A DNA stretch of 64,000 nucleotides from Devosia sp. ZB163 (GCF_028613635.1 NZ_JAQRMY010000002.1:868001-932000), one strand, 5' to 3'. Shown: positions 26,846-36,539, counted from the first letter of the stretch. Notes: a model not told the origin generated them from the letters alone. Program-made: numbers and translations.

Positions 26846-28363
26846 ATGACCATTGACCAAGAAGTGCTCCTGACGCCCACCGAAATGGGCCGCGCCGACC
26901 AGCTGGCCGTCGCGGCCGGCGTGCCTTCGCTCCGGCTGATGGAGGCCGCTGGCGCCGCAGTGGCCGATCTCGTGGCCGAGCACTATCCCGGCCAGGTCCT
27001 CGTACTGTGCGGTCCCGGCAACAACGGCGGCGACGGGTTCGTGGCGGCCGAGAAGCTTCGGCAGGCGGGGCGTGCGGTGCGGCTGGCCCTGTTCGGCGAT
27101 CGGACGAAGCTGAAGGGGGATGCGGCGCACTATGCCGACCTTTGGCAGGGGCCGATCGACGACGCGCGGGCAGTGGCCCTGCAGCCGGCCGACGTGATCG
27201 TCGACGCCCTTCTGGGAGCTGGCCTCGATCGCGACATCGAGGGCAAACTGGCGGCATTGATCGAGGCGGTGAATGCCACGGGCGTGCCGGTGGTGTCGGT
27301 GGACGTGCCGAGCGGTATCGACGGCGCGAGCGGACAGGTGCGCGGCGTTGCGGTCAAGGCTGCGGCGTCGGTGACGTTCTTCCGGCTGAAGCCCGGACAC
27401 CTGTTGCTGCCGGGACGGGCACGCTGCGGCGAGGTGGAGCTCCGCCAGATCGGCATTCCGGACAGCGTTCTCGGCGAGATCGGAGCGCGGCTCTGGCGGA
27501 ACGCGCCGACGCTATGGCATCTGCCAGCGGCCGACGCCGAGGGGCACAAATTCACGCGCGGACACTGCATGGTAATGTCCGGCGGCCCGCTGCAGACCGG
27601 CGCCAGCCGGTTGACCGCGACAGCAGCCCTCCGCACCGGCGCCGGGCTGGTGACGCTCACGGGGCACCCCGAGGCGCTTGCGGTCCATGCCAATCACGTT
27701 ACGGCAGTCATGCTGAAGCCGGCCGCGGCGGCGCCCGAACTCGGTCAGTTGATCGCCGATCACAAGGTGAAGTCGTTCGTCATCGGCCCGGCAGCGGGAG
27801 TAGGGGATGCAACCCGGGCGAACGTGCTCGCCATTCTCAACCGCGGGCCGGCAACTGTGCTCGATGCCGACGCACTCACGAGCTTCAAGGACGACCCGGA
27901 CACCTTGTTCGCCGCGATAGGGCAGTCCCCGGACCGGCCGGTGGTGATGACGCCGCACGAGGGCGAGTTCGAACGGCTGTTCGGCAAGATCGAAGGCACC
28001 AAGGTCGAGCGGGCGCGGGCTGCAGCGGCGCGTTCGGGAGCCGTGGTGATCCTCAAGGGCAGCGATACGGTCGTGGCTTCGCCCGATGGACGTGCGGTGA
28101 TCAACGACAACGCGCCGCCGACGCTGGGGACCGCCGGGTCGGGCGATGTGCTGGCTGGTATCGTCGCGGGGCTGCTGGCTCAGGGCATGGTCGGCTTCGA
28201 GGCCGCTTGCGCCGGGGTGTGGATTCACGGCGAGGCGGGCAACCTGTGGGGTGGTCCGGGCTTGATCGCTGAGGACCTGCCGGCACTGGTTCCGGAAGTG
28301 CTGGCGGAGCTGGTCGAAGGCCCGAATGGGCCCCCCTGGGCAAGCCCGAGAGGCCGCTTCTGA
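26846..28363 (+). CDS. nnr: Bifunctional NAD(P)H-hydrate epimerase/dehydratase
   Basis: Repairs damaged NAD(P)H hydrates. 505 aa with two domains. The N-terminal YjeF_N epimerase has [25 protein letters not shown] and [13 protein letters not shown]. The C-terminal YjeF_C ADP-dependent dehydratase has [31 protein letters not shown], and the [26 protein letters not shown]-binding block with the catalytic Asp. Full-length fusion, as in E. coli Nnr/YjeF. Often found near glnB-glnA in Hyphomicrobiales, as here. Confidence 0.96.
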   Translation: MTIDQEVLLTPTEMGRADQLAVAAGVPSLRLMEAAGAAVADLVAEHYPGQVLVLCGPGNNGGDGFVAAEKLRQAGRAVRLALFGDRTKLKGDAAHYADLWQGPIDDARAVALQPADVIVDALLGAGLDRDIEGKLAALIEAVNATGVPVVSVDVPSGIDGASGQVRGVAVKAAASVTFFRLKPGHLLLPGRARCGEVELRQIGIPDSVLGEIGARLWRNAPTLWHLPAADAEGHKFTRGHCMVMSGGPLQTGASRLTATAALRTGAGLVTLTGHPEALAVHANHVTAVMLKPAAAAPELGQLIADHKVKSFVIGPAAGVGDATRANVLAILNRGPATVLDADALTSFKDDPDTLFAAIGQSPDRPVVMTPHEGEFERLFGKIEGTKVERARAAAARSGAVVILKGSDTVVASPDGRAVINDNAPPTLGTAGSGDVLAGIVAGLLAQGMVGFEAACAGVWIHGEAGNLWGGPGLIAEDLPALVPEVLAELVEGPNGPPWASPRGRF

Positions 28364-28385
28364 GCACCAATCAGGCAAACCGTCA

Positions 28386-28406
28386 TCCCCGGGCTCGACC
28401 CGGGGA
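28386..28406. repeat. REP-like palindrome
   Basis: TCCCCGGG (28386-28393) and CCCGGGGA (28399-28406) flank CTCGA, within GTCATCCCCGGGCTCGACCC. This is the form of the short extragenic palindrome scattered through many alphaproteobacterial genomes. It sits between the convergent nnr and P450 genes and has no T-run. Only this one copy is in the window. Confidence 0.65.
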
Positions 28407-28444
28407 CTCAGCCGGACGCGCAGCGCGCTCCGAATGCCGCGCGG

Positions 28445-29686
28445 CTACCACTCCACCTCGAGCCGCTCCAGCCCGTGGAAGTGGTAGATGTTCTTGTACT
28501 GTGGCTCGGTAGCCAGCCTCAGCCCGGGCAGCCGGTCGAACAGCGTCTTCATCGACACCTGCAGCTCGATGCGGGCGAGCGGCGCGCCGATGCAGAAGTG
28601 GATGCCGGCGCCGAAGCTGACATTGGCGCCATCCGTCCGGAACGGATCGAAGGTGTTGGCGTGGGCGAAGCGCGACGGGTCGCGGTTGGCGGCGGCCAGC
28701 ATCAGCCCGATCGTCTCACCCTGCTTGAAGCTCAGCCCGTTGTCGAGCGTCACATCCTGCAGCGCATAGCGCGTGAACATGTGGAGCGGCGCGTCGAAGC
28801 GCAGTCCTTCCTCGACGGTGGCCTCGGTCTGCTTTTCGTCGGCAAAGATCGCCTGGTGGTCGAGACCGCTCTCGAGGATGGATTTTAGCGTGTTGCCCGT
28901 AGTGTGGACGGTCGCCTCGTGTCCGGCGTTGAGCAGCAGGATCGTAGTCGAGATGACCTCTTCCTCGGTCAGCTTTTCGCCATCGACCTCGGAGGTCAGC
29001 ATGTGGGTGAGCAGGTCCTCGCGCGGCTGGCGGCGGCGCTCGGCGATCATCGCCCGGACATAGTCCATGAACTCGATCGAGGCTTGGTTGGCGTCGAGCT
29101 CGGTCTCGTGGCTGACCCCGTGCATGTACATTGCGACCATGCGGTTGGACCAGTCGACCAGCTGCATGGCCATGTCGGCTGGGAGGCCGATCATCTCGGC
29201 GATGACGATGGCGGGGATCGGCACCGCATAGGAGCGGAGCAGTTCAGTGCCGCCGTCAGCCTCGAAGCCATCGATCAGCTCGTTGGCGAGGCGCTCGATG
29301 CGGGGGCGCAGTTGCTCGACATTGCGTGACACGAAGGCGCGGTTGACCAGTGCGCGCAGCCGGGTGTGCGATGGCGGCTCGAGCGTCAGCAGCGAGTACT
29401 TCTCGGTCAGGTCGAAGGCCGCCGTGTGCGCCTTTGGCTCCGGCATGCCGAGTTCTTCTCGGCTCATCAAATGCAGGATCTGGCGACCGAAGCGCTTGTC
29501 GCGGAGCAGGGCGCTCACATCCTTGAAGCCGGCGAAGCACCAGTGGCCGTAATTCTCCCAGAAGAAGGCCGGGGAGGTGGCATGGACCGCGTCGTAGAAG
29601 GCGTAGGGATCGCGGTAGAAGGCAGCCTCGCGCGGCTTTGCCTCGGCGTGCCGGGTCTCGGGGGTCAGTCGGAAAGCGGTGGTAAT
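28445..29686 (-). CDS. Cytochrome P450, probable AUU start
   Basis: Haem monooxygenase, soluble, 413 aa with the start proposed here. Family motifs: oxygen-binding I-helix NAGHEATVHTT, ExxR in EEGLRFD, and the haem-Cys loop FGAGIHFCIGAPLAR. The first canonical start in frame is GTG 29518, which would cut off a typical P450 N-terminus. Reading 56 codons further gives REAAFYRDPYAFYDAVHATS, the expected DPYxFY start of the fold, with an open frame back to a TAG. No ATG, GTG or TTG exists there. ATT at 29686-29684 follows GAGGA by eight bases, so AUU initiation (or an ATG lost by mutation) is the best reading. Redox partners are not nearby. Confidence 0.88.
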   Translation of the reverse strand: MTTAFRLTPETRHAEAKPREAAFYRDPYAFYDAVHATSPAFFWENYGHWCFAGFKDVSALLRDKRFGRQILHLMSREELGMPEPKAHTAAFDLTEKYSLLTLEPPSHTRLRALVNRAFVSRNVEQLRPRIERLANELIDGFEADGGTELLRSYAVPIPAIVIAEMIGLPADMAMQLVDWSNRMVAMYMHGVSHETELDANQASIEFMDYVRAMIAERRRQPREDLLTHMLTSEVDGEKLTEEEVISTTILLLNAGHEATVHTTGNTLKSILESGLDHQAIFADEKQTEATVEEGLRFDAPLHMFTRYALQDVTLDNGLSFKQGETIGLMLAAANRDPSRFAHANTFDPFRTDGANVSFGAGIHFCIGAPLARIELQVSMKTLFDRLPGLRLATEPQYKNIYHFHGLERLEVEW

Positions 29687-29851
29687 GGGAGTCGTCCTCA
29701 GCAGGCCACGTCGTGCGGTGGAAGACCGCCGGTCATCCTTGCCCTACTGCCTGCCGGAGGTAAAGTCCGGCCCCAAGCGGCGGTTTGGCACTTGTCCGGC
29801 CGCAAAATCCGGGTAGTGCATAGCGCCGACGATTTCCAACGGAGCGGACCA

Positions 29852-30082
29852 GTGGCCGACCTGACGCTGAACGAAGCCATCGAGAACATCTATGCCTCGC
29901 TCAAGGCCAACAATGCCGATATCGACGAGCACATCGCAGGGCTGAAGGCGGCCATGGCGCGCGAGGGCGTCAAGGAGGCAACCTTCGATCCCGGCAAGCT
30001 GGCGCAGAACAACCGCCAGGGCCGCAAGATGATGCAGGCCTACTTCCGCCAGCGCGGAGTTTCGATCGGATTCTCGGGCTGA
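29852..30082 (+). CDS. Small conserved-looking protein of unknown function
   Basis: 76 aa from GTG 29852, chosen because GGAG lies seven bases upstream (29841-29844). The product begins MADLTLNEAIENIYASLKAN and is strongly helical and amphipathic, then ends in a basic GRKMMQAYFRQRGV segment. No signal or membrane segment. It is divergent from the P450 gene and 177 bases before clpP. I do not recognise the family. Confidence 0.65.
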   Translation: MADLTLNEAIENIYASLKANNADIDEHIAGLKAAMAREGVKEATFDPGKLAQNNRQGRKMMQAYFRQRGVSIGFSG

Positions 30083-30143
30083 GCAGCGGCCTCCCCATCC
30101 GGGTAGCTTCCGCGACTCCACGGGATTGCGCGAAACTGTGAGT

Positions 30144-30172
30144 ATTGCGGCCTGCCACACTGGTGCCTATCT
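30144..30172 (+). promoter_or_regulatory. Possible RpoH-type promoter of clpP
   Basis: ATTG (30144-30147), 18 bases, then CCTATCT (30166-30172). The second element fits the alphaproteobacterial heat-shock -10 (CCTATNT), while the first differs from CTTG at one base. Start codon about 87 bases downstream. A weaker match than the one before lon. Confidence 0.35.
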
Positions 30173-30259
30173 GTCGCTTTACCCGCCCTTAACGGGGCAT
30201 CGCCTGAAGTCGGCCGCGAAGCGCTGATTCTTCCTACATTCCCAGGGGCAAATCTCGAA

Positions 30260-30886
30260 ATGAGAGATCCGGTCGATACCTTCACCAACTACCTTGTGCC
30301 CACGGTCATCGAGCAGACCAACCGTGGCGAACGCGCGTTCGACATCTATTCGCGCCTGCTCAAGGAACGCATCATCTTCGTGACCGGTCAGGTCGAGGAC
30401 ACCATGGCCTCCCTGATCGTGGCGCAGCTTCTCTTCCTCGAGTCCGAGAACCCGAAGAAAGAGATCTCGATGTACATCAATTCGCCGGGCGGCGTGGTGA
30501 CGTCGGGCCTTGCGATCTACGACACCATGCAGTTCATCCGTCCGCCGGTTGCGACGCTCTGCACCGGGCAGGCCGCCTCGATGGGCTCGCTCCTGCTCGC
30601 CGGCGGCGCCGCGGGCATGCGCGGCTCACTGCCCAATTCCTCGATCATGGTTCATCAGCCTTCCGGCGGCTACCAGGGCCAGGCGACGGACATCCTGATC
30701 CACGCCCAGTTCACCGAGAAGCTGAAGCGCCGTCTCAACGAGATCTACGTCAAGCACACCGGCAAGGACTACGAGGCCATTCACAACGCGCTTGAGCGTG
30801 ACCGCTTCCTGAGCCCTGAAGAGGCTAAGGAATTCGGCATCATCGACTCCATCTTCGAGAAGCGCTCTGAACCTGAAGCGTCGTGA
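30260..30886 (+). CDS. clpP: ClpP, Clp protease proteolytic subunit
   Basis: Serine peptidase subunit of ClpXP/ClpAP. 208 aa. The catalytic Ser is in [13 protein letters not shown] and the His in [13 protein letters not shown]; the Asp follows in the [10 protein letters not shown] region. The propeptide-like N-terminus [20 protein letters not shown] is typical. clpX follows after 173 bases. Confidence 0.98.
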   Translation: MRDPVDTFTNYLVPTVIEQTNRGERAFDIYSRLLKERIIFVTGQVEDTMASLIVAQLLFLESENPKKEISMYINSPGGVVTSGLAIYDTMQFIRPPVATLCTGQAASMGSLLLAGGAAGMRGSLPNSSIMVHQPSGGYQGQATDILIHAQFTEKLKRRLNEIYVKHTGKDYEAIHNALERDRFLSPEEAKEFGIIDSIFEKRSEPEAS

Positions 30887-31059
30887 GCCTTTTACGCATT
30901 AACGTGAACGGCAAAGCCACGCTTCAGTGTGACACTTGTGTGATTGTGTGGGTCCCGGCTGGCCGCTAAGGTCGGTCGGGCTTACATTTTGTTTAGCTAT
31001 GCGGGGCTAGCGTTCTACTCTAGCCGGGCATGGGAGCCCACCCTCCCAGGAGTGACAGG

Positions 31060-32337
31060 ATGTCCAAGGACACGACCAGCGGCGAATCCAGCAAGAACAC
31101 GCTTTACTGCTCGTTCTGTGGAAAGTCGCAGCACGAGGTCAGGAAGCTGATCGCGGGCCCCACGGTATTCATCTGTGATGAATGCGTGGAGCTGTGCATG
31201 GACATCATCCGCGAGGAAAACAAAACCTCGATGGTGAAGTCCTCGGACGGCGTCCCGACGCCTGCCGAAATCTGCAAGGTGCTGGATGACTATGTCATCG
31301 GCCAGTTCCGCGCCAAGCGCGTGCTGTCGGTCGCCGTGCATAACCACTACAAGCGCCTGCACCACGCCACCAAGAACCAGGACATCGAGCTCTCGAAGTC
31401 CAATATCCTGCTGATCGGTCCGACCGGTACCGGCAAGACGCTGCTCGCGCAGACGCTGGCCCGTATCCTCGACGTGCCGTTCACCATGGCCGACGCGACG
31501 ACGCTGACCGAAGCCGGTTACGTCGGCGAGGACGTCGAGAACATCATCCTCAAGCTGTTGCAGGCCGCCGACTACAACGTCGAGAAGGCCCAGCGCGGCA
31601 TCGTCTACATCGACGAAGTCGACAAGATCAGCCGCAAGTCGGACAACCCGTCCATAACCCGCGACGTGTCGGGCGAGGGCGTGCAGCAGGCTCTGCTGAA
31701 GATCATGGAAGGCACCGTGGCTTCGGTTCCGCCGCAGGGCGGCCGCAAGCACCCGCAGCAGGAATTCCTGCAGGTGGACACGACCAACATCCTGTTCATC
31801 TGCGGTGGTGCCTTTGCCGGCCTCGAGAAGATCATCGCCGCGCGCTCGGAAGGCTCGGGCATCGGCTTTGCGGCAACCGTGAAGGATCCCAAGGATCGTC
31901 GCGTCGGTGACCTCCTGAAGGAAGTCGCGCCGGAAGACCTGGTGAGGTTCGGTCTTATCCCCGAGTTCATTGGCCGTCTGCCGATCCTCGCCACGCTCGA
32001 GGACCTCGACGAGGCGGCCCTGATCCAGATCCTCACCGAGCCCAAGAACGCCCTGGTGCGCCAGTACCAGCGTCTGTTCTCGATGGAAGAGGTCGAACTG
32101 ACCTTCCACGAGGACGCGCTCAAGGCGATCGTCCGGCATGCCATCGAGCGCAAGACCGGCGCCCGCGGCCTCCGTTCGATCATGGAGGGCATCCTGCTCG
32201 ACACCATGTACGACCTCCCGTCGCTCGACGGCGTGGAAGAAGTGGTGATCAGCGAGGAAGTGGTGAACGGCAAGGACGCGCGTCCGCTGTACATCTACGC
32301 CGAGCGCAAGAAGGAAGAGGCGCCGGCCAGCGCCTGA
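31060..32337 (+). CDS. clpX: ClpX, AAA+ unfoldase
   Basis: Substrate-recognising ATPase of ClpXP. 425 aa, normal length. The N-terminal C4 zinc finger has YCSFCGKSQ and [10 protein letters not shown]; then Walker A GPTGTGKT, Walker [10 protein letters not shown], the pore loop GYVG, and the ClpP-docking IGF region (SGIGFAATV). ATG 31060 is chosen for AGGAG seven bases upstream; an earlier in-frame GTG gives an unlikely leader. A GGCTAG/CTAGCC hairpin at about 31004-31024 precedes the gene. Confidence 0.98.
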   Translation: MSKDTTSGESSKNTLYCSFCGKSQHEVRKLIAGPTVFICDECVELCMDIIREENKTSMVKSSDGVPTPAEICKVLDDYVIGQFRAKRVLSVAVHNHYKRLHHATKNQDIELSKSNILLIGPTGTGKTLLAQTLARILDVPFTMADATTLTEAGYVGEDVENIILKLLQAADYNVEKAQRGIVYIDEVDKISRKSDNPSITRDVSGEGVQQALLKIMEGTVASVPPQGGRKHPQQEFLQVDTTNILFICGGAFAGLEKIIAARSEGSGIGFAATVKDPKDRRVGDLLKEVAPEDLVRFGLIPEFIGRLPILATLEDLDEAALIQILTEPKNALVRQYQRLFSMEEVELTFHEDALKAIVRHAIERKTGARGLRSIMEGILLDTMYDLPSLDGVEEVVISEEVVNGKDARPLYIYAERKKEEAPASA

Positions 32338-32361
32338 TCCTCGCATCAGCGACGAGACACG

Positions 32362-32393
32362 AAGGCCCTGCCATCCGGCGGGGCCTTTGCTTT
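32362..32393 (+). terminator. Intrinsic terminator of clpX
   Basis: AAGGCCCTGCC (32362-32372) pairs with GGCGGGGCCTT (32377-32387) apart from one T-G pair, 4-base loop, then TGCTTT. Confidence 0.85.
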
Positions 32394-32440
32394 GGTGGGG
32401 CCGCCATCGCATAAACGGGATCGACCAGGAGAGACGGCAT

Positions 32441-33283
32441 ATGCGGATTGGGGTGGCTTTGGGCAGCGGCGCGGCGCGCGGGCTTGCGCACATCCCCTAT
32501 ATCGAGGCCATGGACGAACTCGGCCTCAGCCCTTCGGTGATCGCCGGCTCGTCGATCGGCGCCCTGATCGGTTCGGGCTGGGCGAACGGCATGACTGGCG
32601 CGGAGCTGAGGGAGCACGCCTATTCGGTGCTCGGCAGCCTCAAGCAGATCGCCAACACGCTGTGGACCCGCAACCGGCCCGACTTCAAGCAGGTGCTTGC
32701 GACGGGACTATCGGTGCAGGTGCGGTCCGAGGGCATCGCCAATGCCTTCCTTCCCGAGGGTTTCCCGGACGATTTCGCTGAGCTGAAGGTGCCCTTCCTT
32801 GTCGCCGCGACCGATTTCTATGGCTGGAGCGAAGTGATGTTCGAATCCGGCCCGCTCCGCTCGGCAATCGCAGCTTCGATGGCGATCCCGAGCCTCTTCC
32901 GGCCGGTTCTGATCGATGGCAGCTACTACATCGACGGCGGCGTCACCAATCCGCTGCCGCTGGGCTACATCCAGGATCGCTGCGATGTTCTGATCGGCAT
33001 CGACGTTCATCGCACCCCGGACCCGACGCTGGAGCGGACGGAGCCCAGCATCGTCGACGCCGCGGTTATTTCGACCGAGATCATGTCTCAGAAGCTCGTC
33101 GACGCGACCGTGCTGCGCTATCCGCCCGATGTCTATGTTCGCGCCGAAGTTGGCCCGTTCGGCGGGCGCGAGTTCTGGCGGGTGCGGGAGATCGTCGAGA
33201 ACGCGACGGCGGACAAGGATCGGTTCAAGCGCGCCGTGAGCGACGCGCTCCTCGCCAACAGCCTCAAGCGGGCGGCCCGGTGA
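32441..33283 (+). CDS. Patatin-like phospholipase (RssA type)
   Basis: Putative serine lipid hydrolase of 280 aa with the Ser-Asp dyad. The oxyanion-hole block is ALGSGAARGLAHI, the nucleophile elbow GSSIGALIGSG (GxSxG), and the catalytic Asp IDGGVTNPLP (DGG). No signal peptide. ATG 32441 has AGGAG upstream. The stop overlaps the GTG start of the next gene by four bases, so the pair is coupled. Cell target unknown. Confidence 0.9.
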   Translation: MRIGVALGSGAARGLAHIPYIEAMDELGLSPSVIAGSSIGALIGSGWANGMTGAELREHAYSVLGSLKQIANTLWTRNRPDFKQVLATGLSVQVRSEGIANAFLPEGFPDDFAELKVPFLVAATDFYGWSEVMFESGPLRSAIAASMAIPSLFRPVLIDGSYYIDGGVTNPLPLGYIQDRCDVLIGIDVHRTPDPTLERTEPSIVDAAVISTEIMSQKLVDATVLRYPPDVYVRAEVGPFGGREFWRVREIVENATADKDRFKRAVSDALLANSLKRAAR

Positions 33284-34242
33284 GCGACCTGCCGCGTGCC
33301 CTGGCGGAAGCGATCCGCCGTCTCGCCGACGAGCGCGGCCGCAAGGGCCTCGCCGAAAGCGCGTCGCAGATGTCGGCGCACTATCGCCAGCGCGGCACCT
33401 CGCGGCAGGTGATCGGCGCCGCCGGCGACGCGCTCGCCTATGCCCTGAGCCGGATGCCGGCGACCTACGCCGCCGTCTCTGCAGTGCTGGAGGAACTGCA
33501 GCGCCGGGCACCGAACTTCGCCCCGGGCAGCGTTCTAGATGTCGGGTGCGGACCGGGGACGGCGTCCTGGGCGGCCGCGGAGGCCTATCCCGGCGCGGCG
33601 CTGACTCTGGTCGACCACAACCGGGAGTTCCTGACGCTCGCCGAGGCCCTCGCGGCAGACGGCGCGGCCGGACCGGTGGATCTGAGGCTCGGCGACCTCG
33701 CCGGCCTCGATCTAGGCAAGCCGAGCGACGTCGTGGTCTGCGCCTACGCCCTCACGGAACTGGCGGATACCCAGCTGACGCAGGCCGTGGAGCGGCTGTG
33801 GCGCCACTGTGCGGGTGTGCTGGTGATCGTCGAGCCGGGGCGGCCGCGGGACTACCAGCGGCTGATGCAGGTGCGGCGACACCTGATCGAGGCCGGGGGC
33901 AGGGTGCTGGCGCCCTGTCCGCATGAACGCGAGTGCCCGCTGGTTGAGCCCGACTGGTGCCATTTCTCGGTGCGCCTCAGCCGCTCGCGCGATCATATCC
34001 GCATGAAGGGCGCCTCGCTGGGCTACGAGGACGAGAAGTACAGCTATCTCGTCATGGCGCGGCCCGGCATCGGAGCCGCCGCCCCCGGCCGAATCCTGCG
34101 GCGGCCGGAGGAGAACAAGTTCTCGGTCACGCTCTCGGTCTGCGGGGAGGCCGGGCTCGAGACCCGCGTTGTCGCCAGCCGCGACAAGCCGGCCTTCAAG
34201 GCCGCGCGGAAACTGGAATGGGGCAACCCGGTCGAGAACTGA
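33280..34242 (+). CDS. Rsm22-family methyltransferase-like protein
   Basis: 320 aa, from GTG 33280 overlapping the patatin stop. The SAM-binding motif VLDVGCGPGTASWAA is intact. The family Cys set is present: CPHERECPL and DWCHFSVRL, which in eukaryotic and some bacterial homologues ligates an Fe-S cluster; then the GYEDEKYSYLVMAR block. Rsm22 is linked to small-ribosomal-subunit assembly in mitochondria; the bacterial role is less clear. Cytosolic. Confidence 0.9.
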   Translation: MSDLPRALAEAIRRLADERGRKGLAESASQMSAHYRQRGTSRQVIGAAGDALAYALSRMPATYAAVSAVLEELQRRAPNFAPGSVLDVGCGPGTASWAAAEAYPGAALTLVDHNREFLTLAEALAADGAAGPVDLRLGDLAGLDLGKPSDVVVCAYALTELADTQLTQAVERLWRHCAGVLVIVEPGRPRDYQRLMQVRRHLIEAGGRVLAPCPHERECPLVEPDWCHFSVRLSRSRDHIRMKGASLGYEDEKYSYLVMARPGIGAAAPGRILRRPEENKFSVTLSVCGEAGLETRVVASRDKPAFKAARKLEWGNPVEN

Positions 34243-34335
34243 GTCATATGCTGAATTCTGCACCATAGGTTCACTTGTCGCCTCGTGAGCCCGGGAGTAC
34301 CTTTTGCGCCCAGCGGGGTACACAGAGGACGAACC

Positions 34336-35391
34336 ATGAAGTTCAACGACATACTCGGCACGATCGGCAACACGCCCATCGTTCGGATCAACAAGCTGGG
34401 TCCGAAGAATGTGAAGCTCTACGTCAAGATCGAGGCCTTCAACCCGTTGGGGTCGGTCAAGGACCGTCTCGCCCTGGGCGTGATCGAGGCCGCCGAGCGC
34501 TCGGGCCAGTTGAAGCCGGGCCAGACCGTCATCGAGGCGACCAGCGGCAACACGGGCATCGGCCTCGCCATGGTCTGCGCGGCGAAGGGCTACCCGCTCG
34601 TCGTCACCATGGCCGAGAGCTTCTCGGTCGAGCGGCGCAAGCTGATGCGCTTCCTCGGCGCCAAGGTCGTGCTGACGCCTGCCTCCGAGCGTGCCAACGG
34701 CATGATCCGCAAGGCGGAATCGCTGGCGGCGGCCAATGGCTGGTTCCAGACCCGCCAGTTCGAGAACGAGGCCAATCCCGACATACACTCAAAGACGACC
34801 GCCCAGGAGATCCTGCGCGACTTCGCCGACGAGAAGCTCGACTACTGGGTCACCGGATTCGGCACCGGCGGCACGCTGACCGGCGTAGGCCGCGTGCTGC
34901 GCGACAAGAGCCCGAACACCAAGGTCATCGTGGCGGAGCCCGAGGGCGCGCCGATGTTGACGAGCGGCGAAGGACAGGAACGTCGCGCAGACCATGCGGC
35001 TACAGGCAGCCATTCTGCCTGGAAGCCACACCCGTTCCAGGGCTGGAGCCCGGACTTCATTCCGTGGATCACCGACGAAGCGGTGCGTGAGAAGCTGTTC
35101 GACCAGGTGCTGACCGTTGCGCCGCCGGACGCGATGAAGGGCTCGATGGAGCTGGCGCAGAAGGAAGGCATCTTCGTCGGCATCACCGCAGGCGCCACCT
35201 TTGCCGCCGCGCTCAAGGTGGCCGAGACGGCGCCGGATGGCTCGACGATCCTCGCCATGCTGCCGGATACGGGCGAGCGCTACCTCTCGACCCCGCTCTT
35301 CGCCGACGTGCCGGCCGACATGACGCAGGAGGAAGAGGCAATCTCCGCCTCGACGCCGGGCCAGCAGCTACCCCCGAAGGTAGCCGCCTGA
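34336..35391 (+). CDS. cysK: Cysteine synthase-like PLP enzyme with extra loop
   Basis: O-acetylserine sulfhydrylase family, 351 aa, longer than CysK of E. coli. The PLP Lys is in NPLGSVKDRLALG, the phosphate/substrate loop is EATSGNTGIGLAMV, and GTGGTLTGVGRVL binds the PLP phosphate. About 35 extra residues (ERRADHAATGSHSAWKPHPF onward, roughly residues 215-245) separate the two halves of the C-terminal domain. This insertion recurs in rhizobial homologues, as far as I know. The symbol is therefore tentative: a CysK paralogue with other substrates is possible. Start ATG 34336. Confidence 0.85.
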   Translation: MKFNDILGTIGNTPIVRINKLGPKNVKLYVKIEAFNPLGSVKDRLALGVIEAAERSGQLKPGQTVIEATSGNTGIGLAMVCAAKGYPLVVTMAESFSVERRKLMRFLGAKVVLTPASERANGMIRKAESLAAANGWFQTRQFENEANPDIHSKTTAQEILRDFADEKLDYWVTGFGTGGTLTGVGRVLRDKSPNTKVIVAEPEGAPMLTSGEGQERRADHAATGSHSAWKPHPFQGWSPDFIPWITDEAVREKLFDQVLTVAPPDAMKGSMELAQKEGIFVGITAGATFAAALKVAETAPDGSTILAMLPDTGERYLSTPLFADVPADMTQEEEAISASTPGQQLPPKVAA

Positions 35392-35397
35392 CAAAAA

Positions 35398-35422
35398 AAG
35401 GCCCCGGCAAGTGCGGGGCCTT
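35398..35422. terminator. Bidirectional terminator after cysK
   Basis: AAGGCCCCG (35398-35406) and CGGGGCCTT (35414-35422), 7-base loop, flanked by an A-run on the left and TCTCATTTT on the right. It can end cysK on the plus strand and the convergent citrate-synthase gene on the minus strand. Confidence 0.88.
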
Positions 35423-35456
35423 CTCATTTTCGGCGATCACCGGCGTCGAGACGCGC

Positions 35457-36539
35457 CTAGGCGGCCTTGCGCGGCATCGGCCCGACATAGCGCGACTTCG
35501 GCCGGATCAGTCGCCCTTGACCCGCCTCCTTGGCATGGGCGATCCAGCCTCCGACACGGCCGGCGGCGAACACCGCGGTGAAGGCGTCGCGCGGGAACCC
35601 CAGCGCCTCGAGGAGAAGCGCGGTATAGAACTCCACATTGGTATCGAGCTGCCGATCCGGCTTGTGGCGCCGCAGGGCCGCGAGCGCCGTGGTCTCGACC
35701 GCGTCGGCAAGTGCCATTCGATCGGCATTGACGGCACCGACCTTGTGGATGCGACCGAGCGCTGCCTTCAGGGCGTCGGCACGCGGATCGCGGACGCGAT
35801 AGATGCGGTGACCGAAGCCCATGAGCCGACCACCGCGAGCCAATTCTGCGTCGATCCAGCTCTCGGCATTCGACGGAGCGCCGATGGCATCGAGCATGTC
35901 GAGCACGGGCCCGGGCGCGCCGCCGTGGAGGGCGCCTTTGAGCGCGCCAAGGGCGCCGAGTACGGCGGAGTTCAGCCCGGCCTGGGTCGAGGCGATGACC
36001 CGTGCCGCAAAGGTCGAGGCATTGAGGCCATGGTCGGCCACGGTGACGAGATACGTGTCCAACGCGGCTGCCGCCTCAGGCCGGGGTACAACGCCGGTCG
36101 CCATCCGTAACATATCGGTTGCATGTCCGAGGGCGGCGTCCGGGGCGATTGGAGCGGCTCCAGCCCTGAGACGGGGCAGGGCGGGCAGGAGCACGGCAGG
36201 CGCCGCGGCAAGAAGCAGGGCGCTGTCCAGGTCCGTCTCGTCGGGCAGCCGCGCTATCAGGGCCCGCATGCCGTCATAGACGGGACGATCGGCCAGCAGG
36301 GGCAATTCGCGCTCGGTGAGCGCGTAGACGCGCTGACGAGCCTCCCCGAGAGGGAGGGAGAGATCAGCTGGCAGTGCTGGAAAGAAGCCATCCCAGAGCA
36401 GCGACAGCACCTGCGCGTAGGTGCTGTGTCCTGCCAGCGCCTCGAGTGGCTGACCACGGACAATCAGCCTGCCTGCCAATCCATCGACATCGGAAAGCAC
36501 GGTTTCGGCGGCGACGACGTCTTCGAGACCATCGGTCAT
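35457..36539 (-). CDS. Citrate synthase family protein, NVEF variant
   Basis: 360 aa, citrate/2-methylcitrate synthase fold. The two catalytic His positions are seen in GALHGGAPGPV and MGFGHRIYRVRDP. The position of the catalytic Asp, normally NVDF, reads NVEFYTALLL, an Asp-to-Glu change. Shorter than GltA of E. coli (about 427). It is divergent from a second citrate-synthase-like gene at 36627 with only 87 bases between the starts. Whether it makes citrate, 2-methylcitrate or neither is not readable. Confidence 0.88.
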   Translation of the reverse strand: MTDGLEDVVAAETVLSDVDGLAGRLIVRGQPLEALAGHSTYAQVLSLLWDGFFPALPADLSLPLGEARQRVYALTERELPLLADRPVYDGMRALIARLPDETDLDSALLLAAAPAVLLPALPRLRAGAAPIAPDAALGHATDMLRMATGVVPRPEAAAALDTYLVTVADHGLNASTFAARVIASTQAGLNSAVLGALGALKGALHGGAPGPVLDMLDAIGAPSNAESWIDAELARGGRLMGFGHRIYRVRDPRADALKAALGRIHKVGAVNADRMALADAVETTALAALRRHKPDRQLDTNVEFYTALLLEALGFPRDAFTAVFAAGRVGGWIAHAKEAGQGRLIRPKSRYVGPMPRKAA

